This document shows positions 1 to 7,188 of a stretch of DNA of 8,255 bases, in pieces; position 1 is the first letter of the stretch, and every line of letters starts with the position of its first letter. Location of the stretch: positions 1 to 8,255 of the forward strand of contig CACGSI010000039.1 in assembly GCA_902575715.1 (NCBI GenBank). Direction: 5' to 3'. Below the pieces are notes generated by a model. The model saw only the letters and a program-made list of their open reading frames with translations, was not told the origin of the DNA and did no database searches. The translations under genes and the position numbers were made by a program. Source of the DNA: an uncultured SAR324 cluster bacterium (GTDB lineage Bacteria; SAR324; NAC60-12).

Positions 1-503
1 GAAATACTTTTTGGAATTTCTGGGAGTTCTTTAGAAAATGCTCTTGCATGTTTAATTTCTTTTAGTTCATCATCAATCTCACTCATATCGATTTTGAATT
101 CTTCTTCGTCTTCCGCTGGGCCATTTCCAAAATTTTCGTCTAATTTGATAAATTGATTTATTTTTTCCCTAAGAATTAAAGCCTCAAATGGTTTCCGTAA
201 AGTCTCTTTTATTCCTAACTCAGATAAAATATAATCATCAATACTATCTTGAGCATTCAAAAGTAAAATAATTGGAATGTTTTCTAAGGATATTGCATTT
301 CTTATATCTTTACATATTTTTAAGCCATGTTGACTATCTCTGATGCTTAGAAAAATTAAATCTGGGACTAAATCTTTTGCCTTCTTAAGAAACAACTCTG
401 TGTTAGATTCTTGATTAAGTGATATGTTAGTATCTTTCAAAGAAGAAGCAATTACACTCTGTATCTCGGGATTTTCTTCTAGAACAAGGATTAATTTAGA
501 CAT
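1..503 (-). CDS. Degenerate response-regulator receiver-domain protein (C-terminus cut by window edge)
   Basis: I read this from the minus strand: ATG at 503, directly preceded by an in-frame TAA, then 167 open codons to the window edge. Residues 1-120 look like a CheY-type receiver: a hydrophobic first strand followed by an acidic pair (LVLEEN, E9-E10), a third strand 'PDLIFLSIRD' and the conserved lysine in 'RKPF' (K104). The aspartate that normally accepts phosphate at the end of the third strand is serine (S53), and the usual Thr/Ser after the fourth strand is Leu/Asn (82-83). It therefore probably cannot be phosphorylated in the standard way and would act as a pseudo-receiver or protein-interaction domain. 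After residue 120 comes a strongly acidic linker (DEEEF, residues 132-136) and a charged stretch. The output domain, if any, lies outside the window. No Shine-Dalgarno is visible. It is divergent from the lptG-like gene. The receiver fold is fairly sure; the role is unknown. Confidence 0.8.
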   Translation of the reverse strand, partial: MSKLILVLEENPEIQSVIASSLKDTNISLNQESNTELFLKKAKDLVPDLIFLSIRDSQHGLKICKDIRNAISLENIPIILLLNAQDSIDDYILSELGIKETLRKPFEALILREKINQFIKLDENFGNGPAEDEEEFKIDMSEIDDELKEIKHARAFSKELPEIPKSI

Positions 504-621
504 TTATTTTATATAATTAATTTTAATATCTTACCCAAATTAAATGGAGAAGAATTATCTTATTTTCCAATCCAGACTTTTTATGCAAATTGATGTCCTA
601 ACGTGAAAACATTTAAAAAGA

Positions 622-666
622 TTTTTTTTTTTTTACTTTGAACCTTTTTTGAATAAACCTTATGTT
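622..666 (+). promoter_or_regulatory. Putative sigma70-type promoter with upstream T-tract for the lptG-like gene
   Basis: A TTGAAC hexamer (638-643) is separated by exactly 17 bp from TATGTT (661-666). Each matches four of six positions of the sigma70 consensus. An unbroken run of 13 T residues (622-634) lies immediately upstream of the -35 hexamer, where an UP element would sit. Transcription would begin near 673, leaving a leader of about 30 nt before the GTG at 702. In DNA this AT-rich such matches occur by chance, so the call rests on the spacing and position. Confidence 0.4.
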
Positions 667-701
667 ATTACAATTTCATTGTTTGAATATTAAAAATAAT
701 C

Positions 702-1757
702 GTGTTTATTAAGATAATACCCAAATATATTGCATCAGAATTTCTAAGTTATTTTTTATTATTTTTAAGTTCTTTTGTATTAATGACATTAGTAGGGAAT
801 TTTTTTGGCAATTTAGGTGAAGTTTTTTCAAATTGGGCAAGCTTCCTAGAATTTCTCCAGGAGACCGCTATGTTGTTACCCATACTTCTTGAATTTATAA
901 TTCCCATTACTGTTTTACTCGCTACAATCGCAACATTCAGTTCTTTTAACAAAAATTCTGAGTTATTAGCTATGAGTAGTTCTGGCATTGGTGGTTTGAG
1001 ACTTGCGCTACCAGTATTATTAGTTTCAATAGGAATATCATTTTTTTCTTATCTTTGTCAGAATTATGTTTATACTTGGATGCATCAGACATGGGTCAAG
1101 CATGAAAATACGAATAGACTTTTACCAATCTGGAAAGTTGGAGAAGATCAAAGTATTTACTATTTTGGTAAACGTCAAAAAGAAGAAACATTAAAAGATA
1201 TTACTTCATTTCATTTAGAAAAAAATCCATTTGAACTTGTTGGAAAGACAGCCATTGAAAGAGGCGAGAAACAAAAAAACTCATGGATTTTCCACAACGT
1301 TATCAAGCATTTATTTGATGATGGAGTTTTAAAGATGGAATTTATTGAACAATGGAGGGTTGACACAAAAAAATTACCAACCGTACCATTCGAAAATCCG
1401 ATCTCACCACATCACCAGCCTCTGCTTGATCTATATAATGATACAATTAAACTCCAAGGAGAGGGACTAGATGTGACTCGGAACTGGGTAGAATTTTTTC
1501 AGAAAACAGCTTACCCATTCCAGATAATAATCATGATATTAATAGGCCTGGGACTATCGGTATCATATAACAGAAGAGGCATGGTTGCAGAGTCAGTAGC
1601 TATTAGCTGTTTACTAGGGATTTTATATTGGATGCTAAACCAAATTACAATAGCTATTGGAAGTGCTGGAATATTAATACCTTTCTTAGCAGCTTGGAGC
1701 GGTAATTTTATTTTTCTATCTTTGGCTCTTTGGCTTCTTTACTATCAACGTTTATAA
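702..1757 (+). CDS. lptG: LptF/LptG-family permease (LPS export ABC transporter, most like LptG)
   Basis: This is an inner-membrane permease of the LptB2FG complex. Powered by LptB, it extracts lipopolysaccharide from the inner membrane and passes it to the LptC-LptA-LptD bridge. The 351-residue length suits the family (about 350-370). Six membrane segments are readable near residues 13-33, 59-82, 101-123, 268-286, 296-316 and 324-346, with a periplasmic domain between the third and fourth. The family signature 'NSELLAMSSSGI' (85-96) follows the second segment. The start is GTG: it is the first usable start after an in-frame TGA at 684-686 and gives a sensible short cytoplasmic N-terminus. 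No Shine-Dalgarno is visible. LptF versus LptG cannot be settled from sequence alone; 'LLPILLEFIIPITVLLA' and the C-terminus favour LptG. The partner subunit is not next to it: the downstream gene is convergent. The gene appears monocistronic. Confidence 0.92.
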   Translation: MFIKIIPKYIASEFLSYFLLFLSSFVLMTLVGNFFGNLGEVFSNWASFLEFLQETAMLLPILLEFIIPITVLLATIATFSSFNKNSELLAMSSSGIGGLRLALPVLLVSIGISFFSYLCQNYVYTWMHQTWVKHENTNRLLPIWKVGEDQSIYYFGKRQKEETLKDITSFHLEKNPFELVGKTAIERGEKQKNSWIFHNVIKHLFDDGVLKMEFIEQWRVDTKKLPTVPFENPISPHHQPLLDLYNDTIKLQGEGLDVTRNWVEFFQKTAYPFQIIIMILIGLGLSVSYNRRGMVAESVAISCLLGILYWMLNQITIAIGSAGILIPFLAAWSGNFIFLSLALWLLYYQRL

Positions 1758-1791
1758 TAAATTATTTATGAAAAGATATTTTGATTAAATC

Positions 1792-3165
1792 CTATTTAAA
1801 GATTGATTCGGCAAATTGTTTAGCATCAAATGGCCTCAGGTCTTCAACTTTTTCTCCAATCCCAATAAAACGAACTGGAATATCGAATTCATTTACAATA
1901 CCAATCACAACTCCCCCCTTAGATGTCCCATCCAACTTTGTAATTATTAAACCGGTTAAGTTTGTTTTCTCTTTGAATTCTCTAGTTTGAAAAATTGCAT
2001 TTTGTCCTGTTGTGGCATCAAGAACTAATAAGACCTCATGAGGAGCATCTGGAACCAATTTTTGAATAACACGAACCATCTTCTTAAGTTCTTCCATTAA
2101 ATTCTTTTTTGTATGTAACCGACCTGCTGTATCGCATATAACTACATCGAACTCCTCAACAATCCCTTTCTGAACCGCTTCATGAATTACAGAGGAAGGA
2201 TCGCTACCGGGAGTTTTGTGGTAAATACTACAATCAACTTTTTTACTCCATTCAAGAAGTTGTTCGATCGCCGCCGCCCTAAATGTATCCGCAGCTCCCA
2301 TCAAAACTTTTTTACCTTTTTGACGATAAATTGAAGCAATTTTTCCAATAGTTGTAGTTTTGCCAACTCCGTTTACTCCCACTATAAGTAATATTAGTGG
2401 TTTACGATCAATAGTACTCTGCATGGGATATTTTTTATCCATAATTTTCGAAATCTCATTTTGAATCTCCTTTTTTAATATCTGAGGGTCCCTAAGTTGA
2501 TTTCTTTCAACTTTTTCCGTAATTGCCTCAATAATATGAAGAGTCGTTTCCGGACCAATATCAGATCCTATGAGAACTTCTTCTAGATCATCAAGCAAAT
2601 TCTCATCTATCTTTTTTTTCCCTAAAATAACATTAGAAATATTGGATAAAAATTGTTTCCTAGTTTTTCCAACAGCTTTTTGTAAATTCTCAAAAAATGA
2701 GATTGAATTTTCAAATTTTACCTCATTTTGATTTTCATAATTCTTAAGAGTCTGATTGAGATTCTTACTTTCAAAATTTTTTTCTAAAGATGACTCTTTT
2801 TCACTTATTATATCATCTTGTTCTTTATATTCTATACCGCTCGCTTCTTTCTGTTCATTCAAAATTTCAGTATTCTTTAGGATTTTAGTGGGAATAATGC
2901 TTGTAGACTTTTTATTTGATTCTATAAAATCCTCAGATACACTCTTTAAAGAGCCCTCAATAATGATACTTTTTTTATTATTTTTCTTAAACATAAACCA
3001 AAAAAACATAATTATAAAAATTATCAATATAGAAACAAAAATTATTAAAATCATGTTAAATCTTGATTCATGAATCAGGACTCCATTATTGAAATTTGAA
3101 ATAAAAAAAAGATTCATTCTCTCAATAAAGTTTGAAATTAGTTGTTTTATTCCTTCAAAAAACAT
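1792..3165 (-). CDS. ftsY: Signal recognition particle receptor FtsY with N-terminal membrane anchor
   Basis: This is the SRP receptor GTPase. It docks SRP-ribosome-nascent-chain complexes at the inner membrane and hands them to SecYEG. The 457-residue protein has a predicted transmembrane helix at about residues 38-59, a basic stop (KKNNKK), and a charged Lys/Glu/Asn-rich linker to about 155. The N domain spans about 156-245 ('LLDDLEEVLIGSDIG' at 190-204) and the G domain about 250-457. All GTPase motifs are intact: GVNGVGKTTT (263-272), DTFRAAA (293-299), DTAGR (345-349), TKLDG (409-413) and the C-terminal GIGEKVEDLRPF (435-446). The real membrane helix contrasts with E. coli FtsY, which attaches through amphipathic helices. 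ATG 3165 keeps the full anchor; M17 or M38 are possible later starts. No Shine-Dalgarno is present. The gene converges on the lptG-like gene (34-bp gap) and is divergent from the helicase gene. Confidence 0.97.
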   Translation of the reverse strand: MFFEGIKQLISNFIERMNLFFISNFNNGVLIHESRFNMILIIFVSILIIFIIMFFWFMFKKNNKKSIIIEGSLKSVSEDFIESNKKSTSIIPTKILKNTEILNEQKEASGIEYKEQDDIISEKESSLEKNFESKNLNQTLKNYENQNEVKFENSISFFENLQKAVGKTRKQFLSNISNVILGKKKIDENLLDDLEEVLIGSDIGPETTLHIIEAITEKVERNQLRDPQILKKEIQNEISKIMDKKYPMQSTIDRKPLILLIVGVNGVGKTTTIGKIASIYRQKGKKVLMGAADTFRAAAIEQLLEWSKKVDCSIYHKTPGSDPSSVIHEAVQKGIVEEFDVVICDTAGRLHTKKNLMEELKKMVRVIQKLVPDAPHEVLLVLDATTGQNAIFQTREFKEKTNLTGLIITKLDGTSKGGVVIGIVNEFDIPVRFIGIGEKVEDLRPFDAKQFAESIFK

Positions 3166-3264
3166 AGAAAATATTTTGCTTGTTATTTAAATTTTTCAAT
3201 ATTATTTATTATAGAACATATAAATAAATATAAAAAAACTATTTTAAAAAAATTTTGACCCCAT
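3166..3264. promoter_or_regulatory. Divergent ftsY/helicase intergenic region, presumed promoters
   Basis: This 99-bp, almost purely A+T spacer must hold the start signals of both divergent genes. On the plus strand a TATAAA box (3219-3224) fits a -10 element for the helicase gene, but only weak -35 candidates exist (TTTCAA at 3194-3199 with a 19-bp spacer). I cannot define a convincing promoter for ftsY. The individual boxes are not well supported; the presence of promoters here is inferred from gene orientation. Confidence 0.3.
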
Positions 3265-5286
3265 ATGAAAAACTGGTCAATAGAATCTTTAAATCCTGTT
3301 CAGCGTGAAATCATATCACATAAGACAGGCGCAATACTTGTCATAGCTGGCGCTGGAAGCGGGAAGACAAGAGTAATAACTCACCGTGTTGCACATTTGA
3401 TAAATTCAGGTGTTCCTGCATCTTCTATATTATTATTAACTTTCACAAATAAAGCAGCGAATGAAATATCTCAAAGAGTAGAAAGTATTGTCAAAAAAAC
3501 ATCTGATAAGCAAAAAATCATTCACGGCACATTCCATAGTGTAGGAAGTAGGTTCCTTAGGAAAAGTTCTAAAATACTAAAATATAACAATAATTTTAGT
3601 ATTTTGGATTCATCGGACTCCAAAGATCTCTTAAAAGCATCTTTGGCAGAAACTATAGGGAAACCAAACAAATATTTCCCCAAAGCAGCAGTACTTCAAA
3701 ATTTATTTTCATTGGCTTTCAATCGATTTTGTACACAAAAGATGATTTTGGATCTTCCGTATCATGAACGCAATTTTCACTTAGAGCAATTAATTTCTGA
3801 AGAATTCCCTCATTTTAATGAACAATTTGATATAATTTTAAATGTTTTAAAGACATATCGAAGAAAGAAAAAAAGTAATCATGCCATGGATTTTGATGAT
3901 CTTTTGGAAAACTGGCTAGAATTAATTTTAAGATATGGACAAAATCTTCCTCTTTCTAAGCAAATCAAGTATATCTTAGTAGATGAATATCAAGATACCA
4001 ACCAAGTTCAAGCAAATATTTTATACAGATTATCCTTACCACAAAATAACTTAATGGTCGTAGGAGATGATGCACAATCCATTTATAGTTGGCGTGGAGC
4101 AAATTTTGGGAACATGCTTGAATTTCCAAAACAATACAAAGCTAAAATATACTACATGGAAGAAAACTACAGAAGCTCACCTGAAATCTTGGAGACCGCT
4201 AACCAAAGTATAAATCATAACTCGCTTCAGTTTAAAAAAAATTTGTTCAGCTCATTACCAAAAGGAGACAAACCCTCTGTTCATCACTTATGGTCGGCTC
4301 AAGAAGAGGCTGAATTGGTTTTGGAAAAGATTTTAAACTTCATTGATAAAGGTTTATCTCTGAAGGAAATGAGCATACTGTATCGAAATCATGTTCAGTC
4401 TGCTGTTCTTCAAGTAGTTTTAACTCATGCGAACATACCTTTTGTTGTGTATTCTGGAGTTAAGTTTTTCGAACAAGCACATATCAAAGATATAACGTCT
4501 TTTCTCAAAGTAATTTTTAATCCTCTAGATGAGATCTCATGGATGAGAATACTTAGATTATTGCCTGGAATAGGGCATTCAATAGCTCAAAAAATATTCG
4601 ACATTTTTCAAAAGGATAAAGCAGTAAGATTAACAAAAGAAAATACTAAGCTACAAAAATTAATACCACAAAGAGCACTTCAAAATTGGAATCTATTATT
4701 AGAAATTTTTCAGGAAATGTTATCTTTAAATCAAAATCCCTCCAAAATGATAAGTACATTATACATAAATTTTTATCGTGAAATTCTTTTTAGCAATTAT
4801 GAAAATGCTAATCAAAGGGAAATCGATATTCGATATCTTCAAGAATTTGCCGATAACTATGGTCAATTAGATTCATTCCTAAATGAATTGTCTCTTGTTG
4901 GATCAAGCATAGTAACTGAACGTGAGTCAAATAAAGAAAAAGATAATGAAATTTTAACCCTTACTACAATTCATCAGGCCAAAGGTTTGGAATGGAGTAC
5001 AGTATTTTTGATCGGACTTACTGAAGGACTTTTTCCGCACCAAAGAAGTCTAAATACCGAAGAACAAATTGAAGAAGAACGACGTCTATTTTATGTAGCT
5101 ATCACAAGAGCAAAAAAAAATTTACAGATAACAGCCCCTGTAGTTTCCTCTAACTACTCAGGTGGAGTTTGTCAACGTTCTCGCTTCATAAAGGAACTCC
5201 ACGAAAATTCTATCAATACAGAAATTCATACTAGAGATGATTATTCATTTGATAGCCAAGCAAGAACACAACAATTTTATTTTTAA
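3265..5286 (+). CDS. UvrD/Rep/PcrA-family superfamily 1A DNA helicase
   Basis: This is an ATP-dependent 3'-5' DNA helicase or translocase that acts in repair, replication-fork restart or removal of bound proteins from DNA. All SF1A motifs appear in order: Q motif 'LNPVQREI' (9-16), Walker A AGAGSGKT (28-35), motif Ia LTFTNKAANE (58-67), Ib GTFHS (88-92), Walker B DEYQDTN (240-246), motif III GDDAQSIYSWRGA (267-279), motif IV ENYRSS (300-305), motif V TIHQAKGLEW (568-577) and motif VI ERRLFYVAITRAK (605-617) with the arginine finger R615. The 673-residue length matches Rep. I see no C-terminal Tudor-like RNA-polymerase-binding domain of the kind found in PcrA and UvrD, so a Rep-like role is somewhat favoured. 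Motifs alone do not separate Rep, PcrA and UvrD, so I give no symbol. The ATG at 3265 sits just before the Q motif and lacks a Shine-Dalgarno. The stop lies 6 bp from that of convergent msrA. Confidence 0.96.
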   Translation: MKNWSIESLNPVQREIISHKTGAILVIAGAGSGKTRVITHRVAHLINSGVPASSILLLTFTNKAANEISQRVESIVKKTSDKQKIIHGTFHSVGSRFLRKSSKILKYNNNFSILDSSDSKDLLKASLAETIGKPNKYFPKAAVLQNLFSLAFNRFCTQKMILDLPYHERNFHLEQLISEEFPHFNEQFDIILNVLKTYRRKKKSNHAMDFDDLLENWLELILRYGQNLPLSKQIKYILVDEYQDTNQVQANILYRLSLPQNNLMVVGDDAQSIYSWRGANFGNMLEFPKQYKAKIYYMEENYRSSPEILETANQSINHNSLQFKKNLFSSLPKGDKPSVHHLWSAQEEAELVLEKILNFIDKGLSLKEMSILYRNHVQSAVLQVVLTHANIPFVVYSGVKFFEQAHIKDITSFLKVIFNPLDEISWMRILRLLPGIGHSIAQKIFDIFQKDKAVRLTKENTKLQKLIPQRALQNWNLLLEIFQEMLSLNQNPSKMISTLYINFYREILFSNYENANQREIDIRYLQEFADNYGQLDSFLNELSLVGSSIVTERESNKEKDNEILTLTTIHQAKGLEWSTVFLIGLTEGLFPHQRSLNTEEQIEEERRLFYVAITRAKKNLQITAPVVSSNYSGGVCQRSRFIKELHENSINTEIHTRDDYSFDSQARTQQFYF

Positions 5287-5292
5287 AAAAAC

Positions 5293-5811
5293 TTATTCTA
5301 GCTTTAATTTTTGAAGCTTAGGGCGAATAACGTAAGTACAGTATCCCGCATTAGGATTTTTTTTAAAATAATTTTGATGAAAATCTTCGGCTGGATAGAA
5401 TTTTTGAATTTCACTTATTTCAGTAACAATTGGGTCCCTGAACATATTGTTTTTTTCAATTTTTTCTTTTGATCTGAGTGCAATTTTTTGTTGCTCTTTA
5501 TTATGAAAAAAAATAACCGATCGGTATTGTGTCCCAACATCCCCTCCTTGACGGTTTAGAGTCGTTGGATCATGACCTCGCCAAAACCAATCCAACAAAA
5601 CTTCATAATTTGTTATCATTGGTTCAAAACTTATTTGAACAACTTCGGCGTGACCGGTTTTGCCTGAACAAACCTGGTTGTATGAAGGATCAACTGTATT
5701 CCCGCCCGAATAACCAGATTTAACAGAATTGATACCTTCAACTCTGGAGTAAAGAGCATCCAAACACCAAAAACATCCTCCTCCTAGAGTTGCTAATTCT
5801 AATTTTTCCAT
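5293..5811 (-). CDS. msrA: Peptide-methionine (S)-S-oxide reductase MsrA
   Basis: This cytoplasmic enzyme reduces methionine-S-sulfoxide, free or in proteins, back to methionine using thioredoxin. The 172-residue protein opens with the catalytic motif GGGCFWC, where C13 is the nucleophile and W15 lines the methyl pocket. By alignment to E. coli MsrA from memory, the other active-site residues are present: Y44 (DPSY), E56 (GHAEVVQ), D91 and Y96 (DVGTQYRS). C158 in 'NAGYCTYV' is placed as a resolving cysteine. C16 of GCFWC is a second possible one. Asp18 stands where Glu is common in this family. No MsrB domain is fused and no msrB is seen nearby. The ATG lies inside the end of recO (13-bp overlap), so the gene is probably co-transcribed and translationally coupled. 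It is the only gene here with a clear Shine-Dalgarno. Confidence 0.97.
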   Translation of the reverse strand: MEKLELATLGGGCFWCLDALYSRVEGINSVKSGYSGGNTVDPSYNQVCSGKTGHAEVVQISFEPMITNYEVLLDWFWRGHDPTTLNRQGGDVGTQYRSVIFFHNKEQQKIALRSKEKIEKNNMFRDPIVTEISEIQKFYPAEDFHQNYFKKNPNAGYCTYVIRPKLQKLKLE

Positions 5812-6590
5812 AAATTTTCCTTTAGAAGGGTATGAGACTTTAATTCCTTTCCAAAAAAATGCCTTAAATATATAAAGAAAGCTTTATCCAATTCCTTTAA
5901 GTTATTTAAAGTCGGTTTTACCAATGAATTGTATTGATCTTTTTTTTGTCTAGAGTAAAAAAAAGCCATAGTACCAGGATTTAGATCTGATACTGTAGAA
6001 TCAACAATCCTACATTTTGGGCACCTAATACCTCCTAGACTTGGATCAAGCTGATATAAATTAGGAAAATTAGATTGCTGTTTTTTCCCAAAAAATAATT
6101 TCCAAATATCATTACTACATTTAATGCACTTATCTAATTGTGGTACAATACCCAAAAATTTCATTAGATTGAGTTCAAAATCAAATTTTATTTCGATACC
6201 ATTATTGTTATTTGAGAGTTCTGAAATTGTTTTTTTAAGCATTTCAAAATAACCTAAAGATTCGGTTTCAGGTATTTCACACTTTAACAATAATTCTGAA
6301 AAATAATTTGCGAAGAGGAAATTCAAATAATTTCTTCTAAGTGACTTAAAACTATCTAATAGTTCACACTTTTTTATACGAACTAACTCATAATTAATTT
6401 TTTCAAAAAATTCAAAGTGGTTTAAAACAAATAATTCCCCCTTTGCTGCGTTCCCCGACCGTAAACTTTTGCCACCATGAAGAATCCCTACTTTCTTGCC
6501 TAGATCTCTTGTCAAAAATGTTAAAATTATATCTTTTTCTTTAAAATCCATAGTCTTTAGTACAATCCCTTCCGTTTCAATAATTTTCAT
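5799..6590 (-). CDS. recO: DNA repair protein RecO
   Basis: This is a recombination mediator of the RecFOR pathway. RecO binds single-stranded DNA, anneals complementary strands and, with RecR, helps RecA displace SSB at gaps. The 263-residue protein has the N-terminal OB-fold start typical of RecO, 'ETEGIVLKTMDFKEKDIILTFLTRDLGKK' (residues 5-33, quoted here only as a landmark: E5 to K33), with the 'GKKVGILHGGKS' strand-loop (31-42). A helical domain carries a four-cysteine zinc-binding site: C155 and C158 (CIKC), then C190 and C193 (CPKC). Not all RecO proteins keep these cysteines; here all four remain. Length is normal (about 240-270). The ATG at 6590 is the natural start and has no Shine-Dalgarno. 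The gene lies between rlmH (124 bp upstream) and msrA (overlapping), all on the minus strand. Confidence 0.95.
   Translation of the reverse strand: MKIIETEGIVLKTMDFKEKDIILTFLTRDLGKKVGILHGGKSLRSGNAAKGELFVLNHFEFFEKINYELVRIKKCELLDSFKSLRRNYLNFLFANYFSELLLKCEIPETESLGYFEMLKKTISELSNNNNGIEIKFDFELNLMKFLGIVPQLDKCIKCSNDIWKLFFGKKQQSNFPNLYQLDPSLGGIRCPKCRIVDSTVSDLNPGTMAFFYSRQKKDQYNSLVKPTLNNLKELDKAFFIYLRHFFGKELKSHTLLKENLWKN
5818..5823 (-). promoter_or_regulatory. Shine-Dalgarno sequence for msrA, inside the 3' end of recO
   Basis: On the minus strand AAAGGA ends 6 nt before the msrA ATG (AAAGGA-AAATTT-ATG). It lies within recO coding sequence. None of the other starts in the window has a comparable purine motif, so this site supports the chosen msrA start and the recO-msrA coupling. 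Confidence 0.65.
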
Positions 6591-6636
6591 AAATTAATTT
6601 TTGAAAGCGGACTAAATTTCATTTTAATTTGAGATC

Positions 6637-6653
6637 TTTGAAATATTTTCAAA
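6637..6653. repeat. Perfect 17-bp inverted repeat upstream of recO
   Basis: TTTGAAA (6637-6643) is followed by TAT and then the exact reverse complement TTTCAAA (6647-6653). It sits 47 bp upstream of the recO start in the 124-bp rlmH-recO spacer. It could be an operator, but A+T composition makes short palindromes common and the arms contain only one G-C pair each. It is too weak a hairpin to be a terminator. Confidence 0.4.
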
Positions 6654-6714
6654 ACTTTCTATCCGTAATTAAGTTAAATATTTTTTAAAAAAATAATACA
6701 ATTAAATTTTCATT

Positions 6715-7188
6715 TTAATTGTGATGATATGGTTCACTATTAATTATTGTAAATGCTCTAAAAATTTGCTCAAGTAAAATTAATCTTACCATTTGATGAG
6801 TAAAAGTCATGTCTGAAAGACTTAAAAAATGTGTACCTGCTGGCAGCAAATTTTTTTCAAAACCATATGCCCCACCAATAAAAAAATTAATCCTACTGTT
6901 TCCTGAAATAATTTTTTCATCCAAAAACTTTGCCATACTTAGAGATGATTCTCTTTTTCCATTTTCATCTAAAAATATATTTATTTCACTATTTTTCAGA
7001 ATTTTTAAAATCTTTAAGGTTTCTTTACTGCGACAAATATCTAATGGTAAAGATCCATATTGAGAAGGTTTTATTTCTTCAAAGCTAAGGTTGATATATT
7101 TTGAAATTTTTTTTTGGTATAAATTGATACCACTTTTAAGAAATGGAATTTGGGTTTTACCAATCCAAACTAAACGGAGTTTCCGCAT
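6715..7188 (-). CDS. rlmH: 23S rRNA (pseudouridine-1915-N3)-methyltransferase RlmH
   Basis: RlmH is a small SPOUT-class methyltransferase. It uses S-adenosylmethionine to methylate pseudouridine 1915 in helix 69 of 23S rRNA on assembled 70S ribosomes. The 157-residue length is the family norm (about 155-160). Family landmarks are the N-terminal 'RLVWIGKT' (5-12), 'FLDENGKRESS' (72-82), the glycine-rich SAM loop 'FFIGGAYGF' (102-110) and the C-terminal knot region with 'LSLSDMTFTHQMVRLILLEQ' (122-141), ending in 'PYHHN', like the terminal PYHK/PYHH of the family. No other domain is present, and the start and stop fit family ends exactly. No Shine-Dalgarno is seen. It is the first gene of the minus-strand run rlmH-recO-msrA; the 124-bp gap to recO leaves open whether they share a transcript. 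The Nudix gene diverges from it. Confidence 0.96.
   Translation of the reverse strand: MRKLRLVWIGKTQIPFLKSGINLYQKKISKYINLSFEEIKPSQYGSLPLDICRSKETLKILKILKNSEINIFLDENGKRESSLSMAKFLDEKIISGNSRINFFIGGAYGFEKNLLPAGTHFLSLSDMTFTHQMVRLILLEQIFRAFTIINSEPYHHN

Noticed and set aside
749..988. Minus-strand 79-codon open frame
   Set aside because: It lies antisense within the lptG-like gene, whose membrane segments and family signature are clear; the translation has no recognisable features.
1785..1799. Palindrome TTAAAT-CCT-ATTTAA at the lptG/ftsY convergent junction
   Set aside because: An all-A/T six-base-pair stem is too weak for an intrinsic terminator and is expected by chance here.
1781..1990. Plus-strand 69-codon open frame
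   Set aside because: It is antisense to the conserved G-domain end of ftsY (TKLDG and the closing motif), so it is a shadow frame.
2756..3073. Plus-strand 105-codon open frame with hydrophobic stretches
   Set aside because: It is antisense to the ftsY linker and anchor; its hydrophobicity comes from the low-complexity Lys/Glu/Asn-rich coding strand.
5300..5318. Stem-loop AGCTTTAA-TTT-TTGAAGCT after the helicase stop, as a terminator
   Set aside because: The stem is A+T-rich with one mismatch or wobble pair, lacks a following T-run on the plus strand, and lies inside the msrA coding end.
5529..5723. Plus-strand 64-codon open frame
   Set aside because: It is antisense to msrA across active-site residues.
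6617..6720. 13-bp exact repeat TTTCATTTTAATT at 6617-6629 and 6708-6720
   Set aside because: Low-complexity A/T words recur by chance; the second copy includes the rlmH stop codon and there is no further structure.
6809..7063. Plus-strand 84-codon open frame
   Set aside because: It is antisense to rlmH across its SAM-binding loop.
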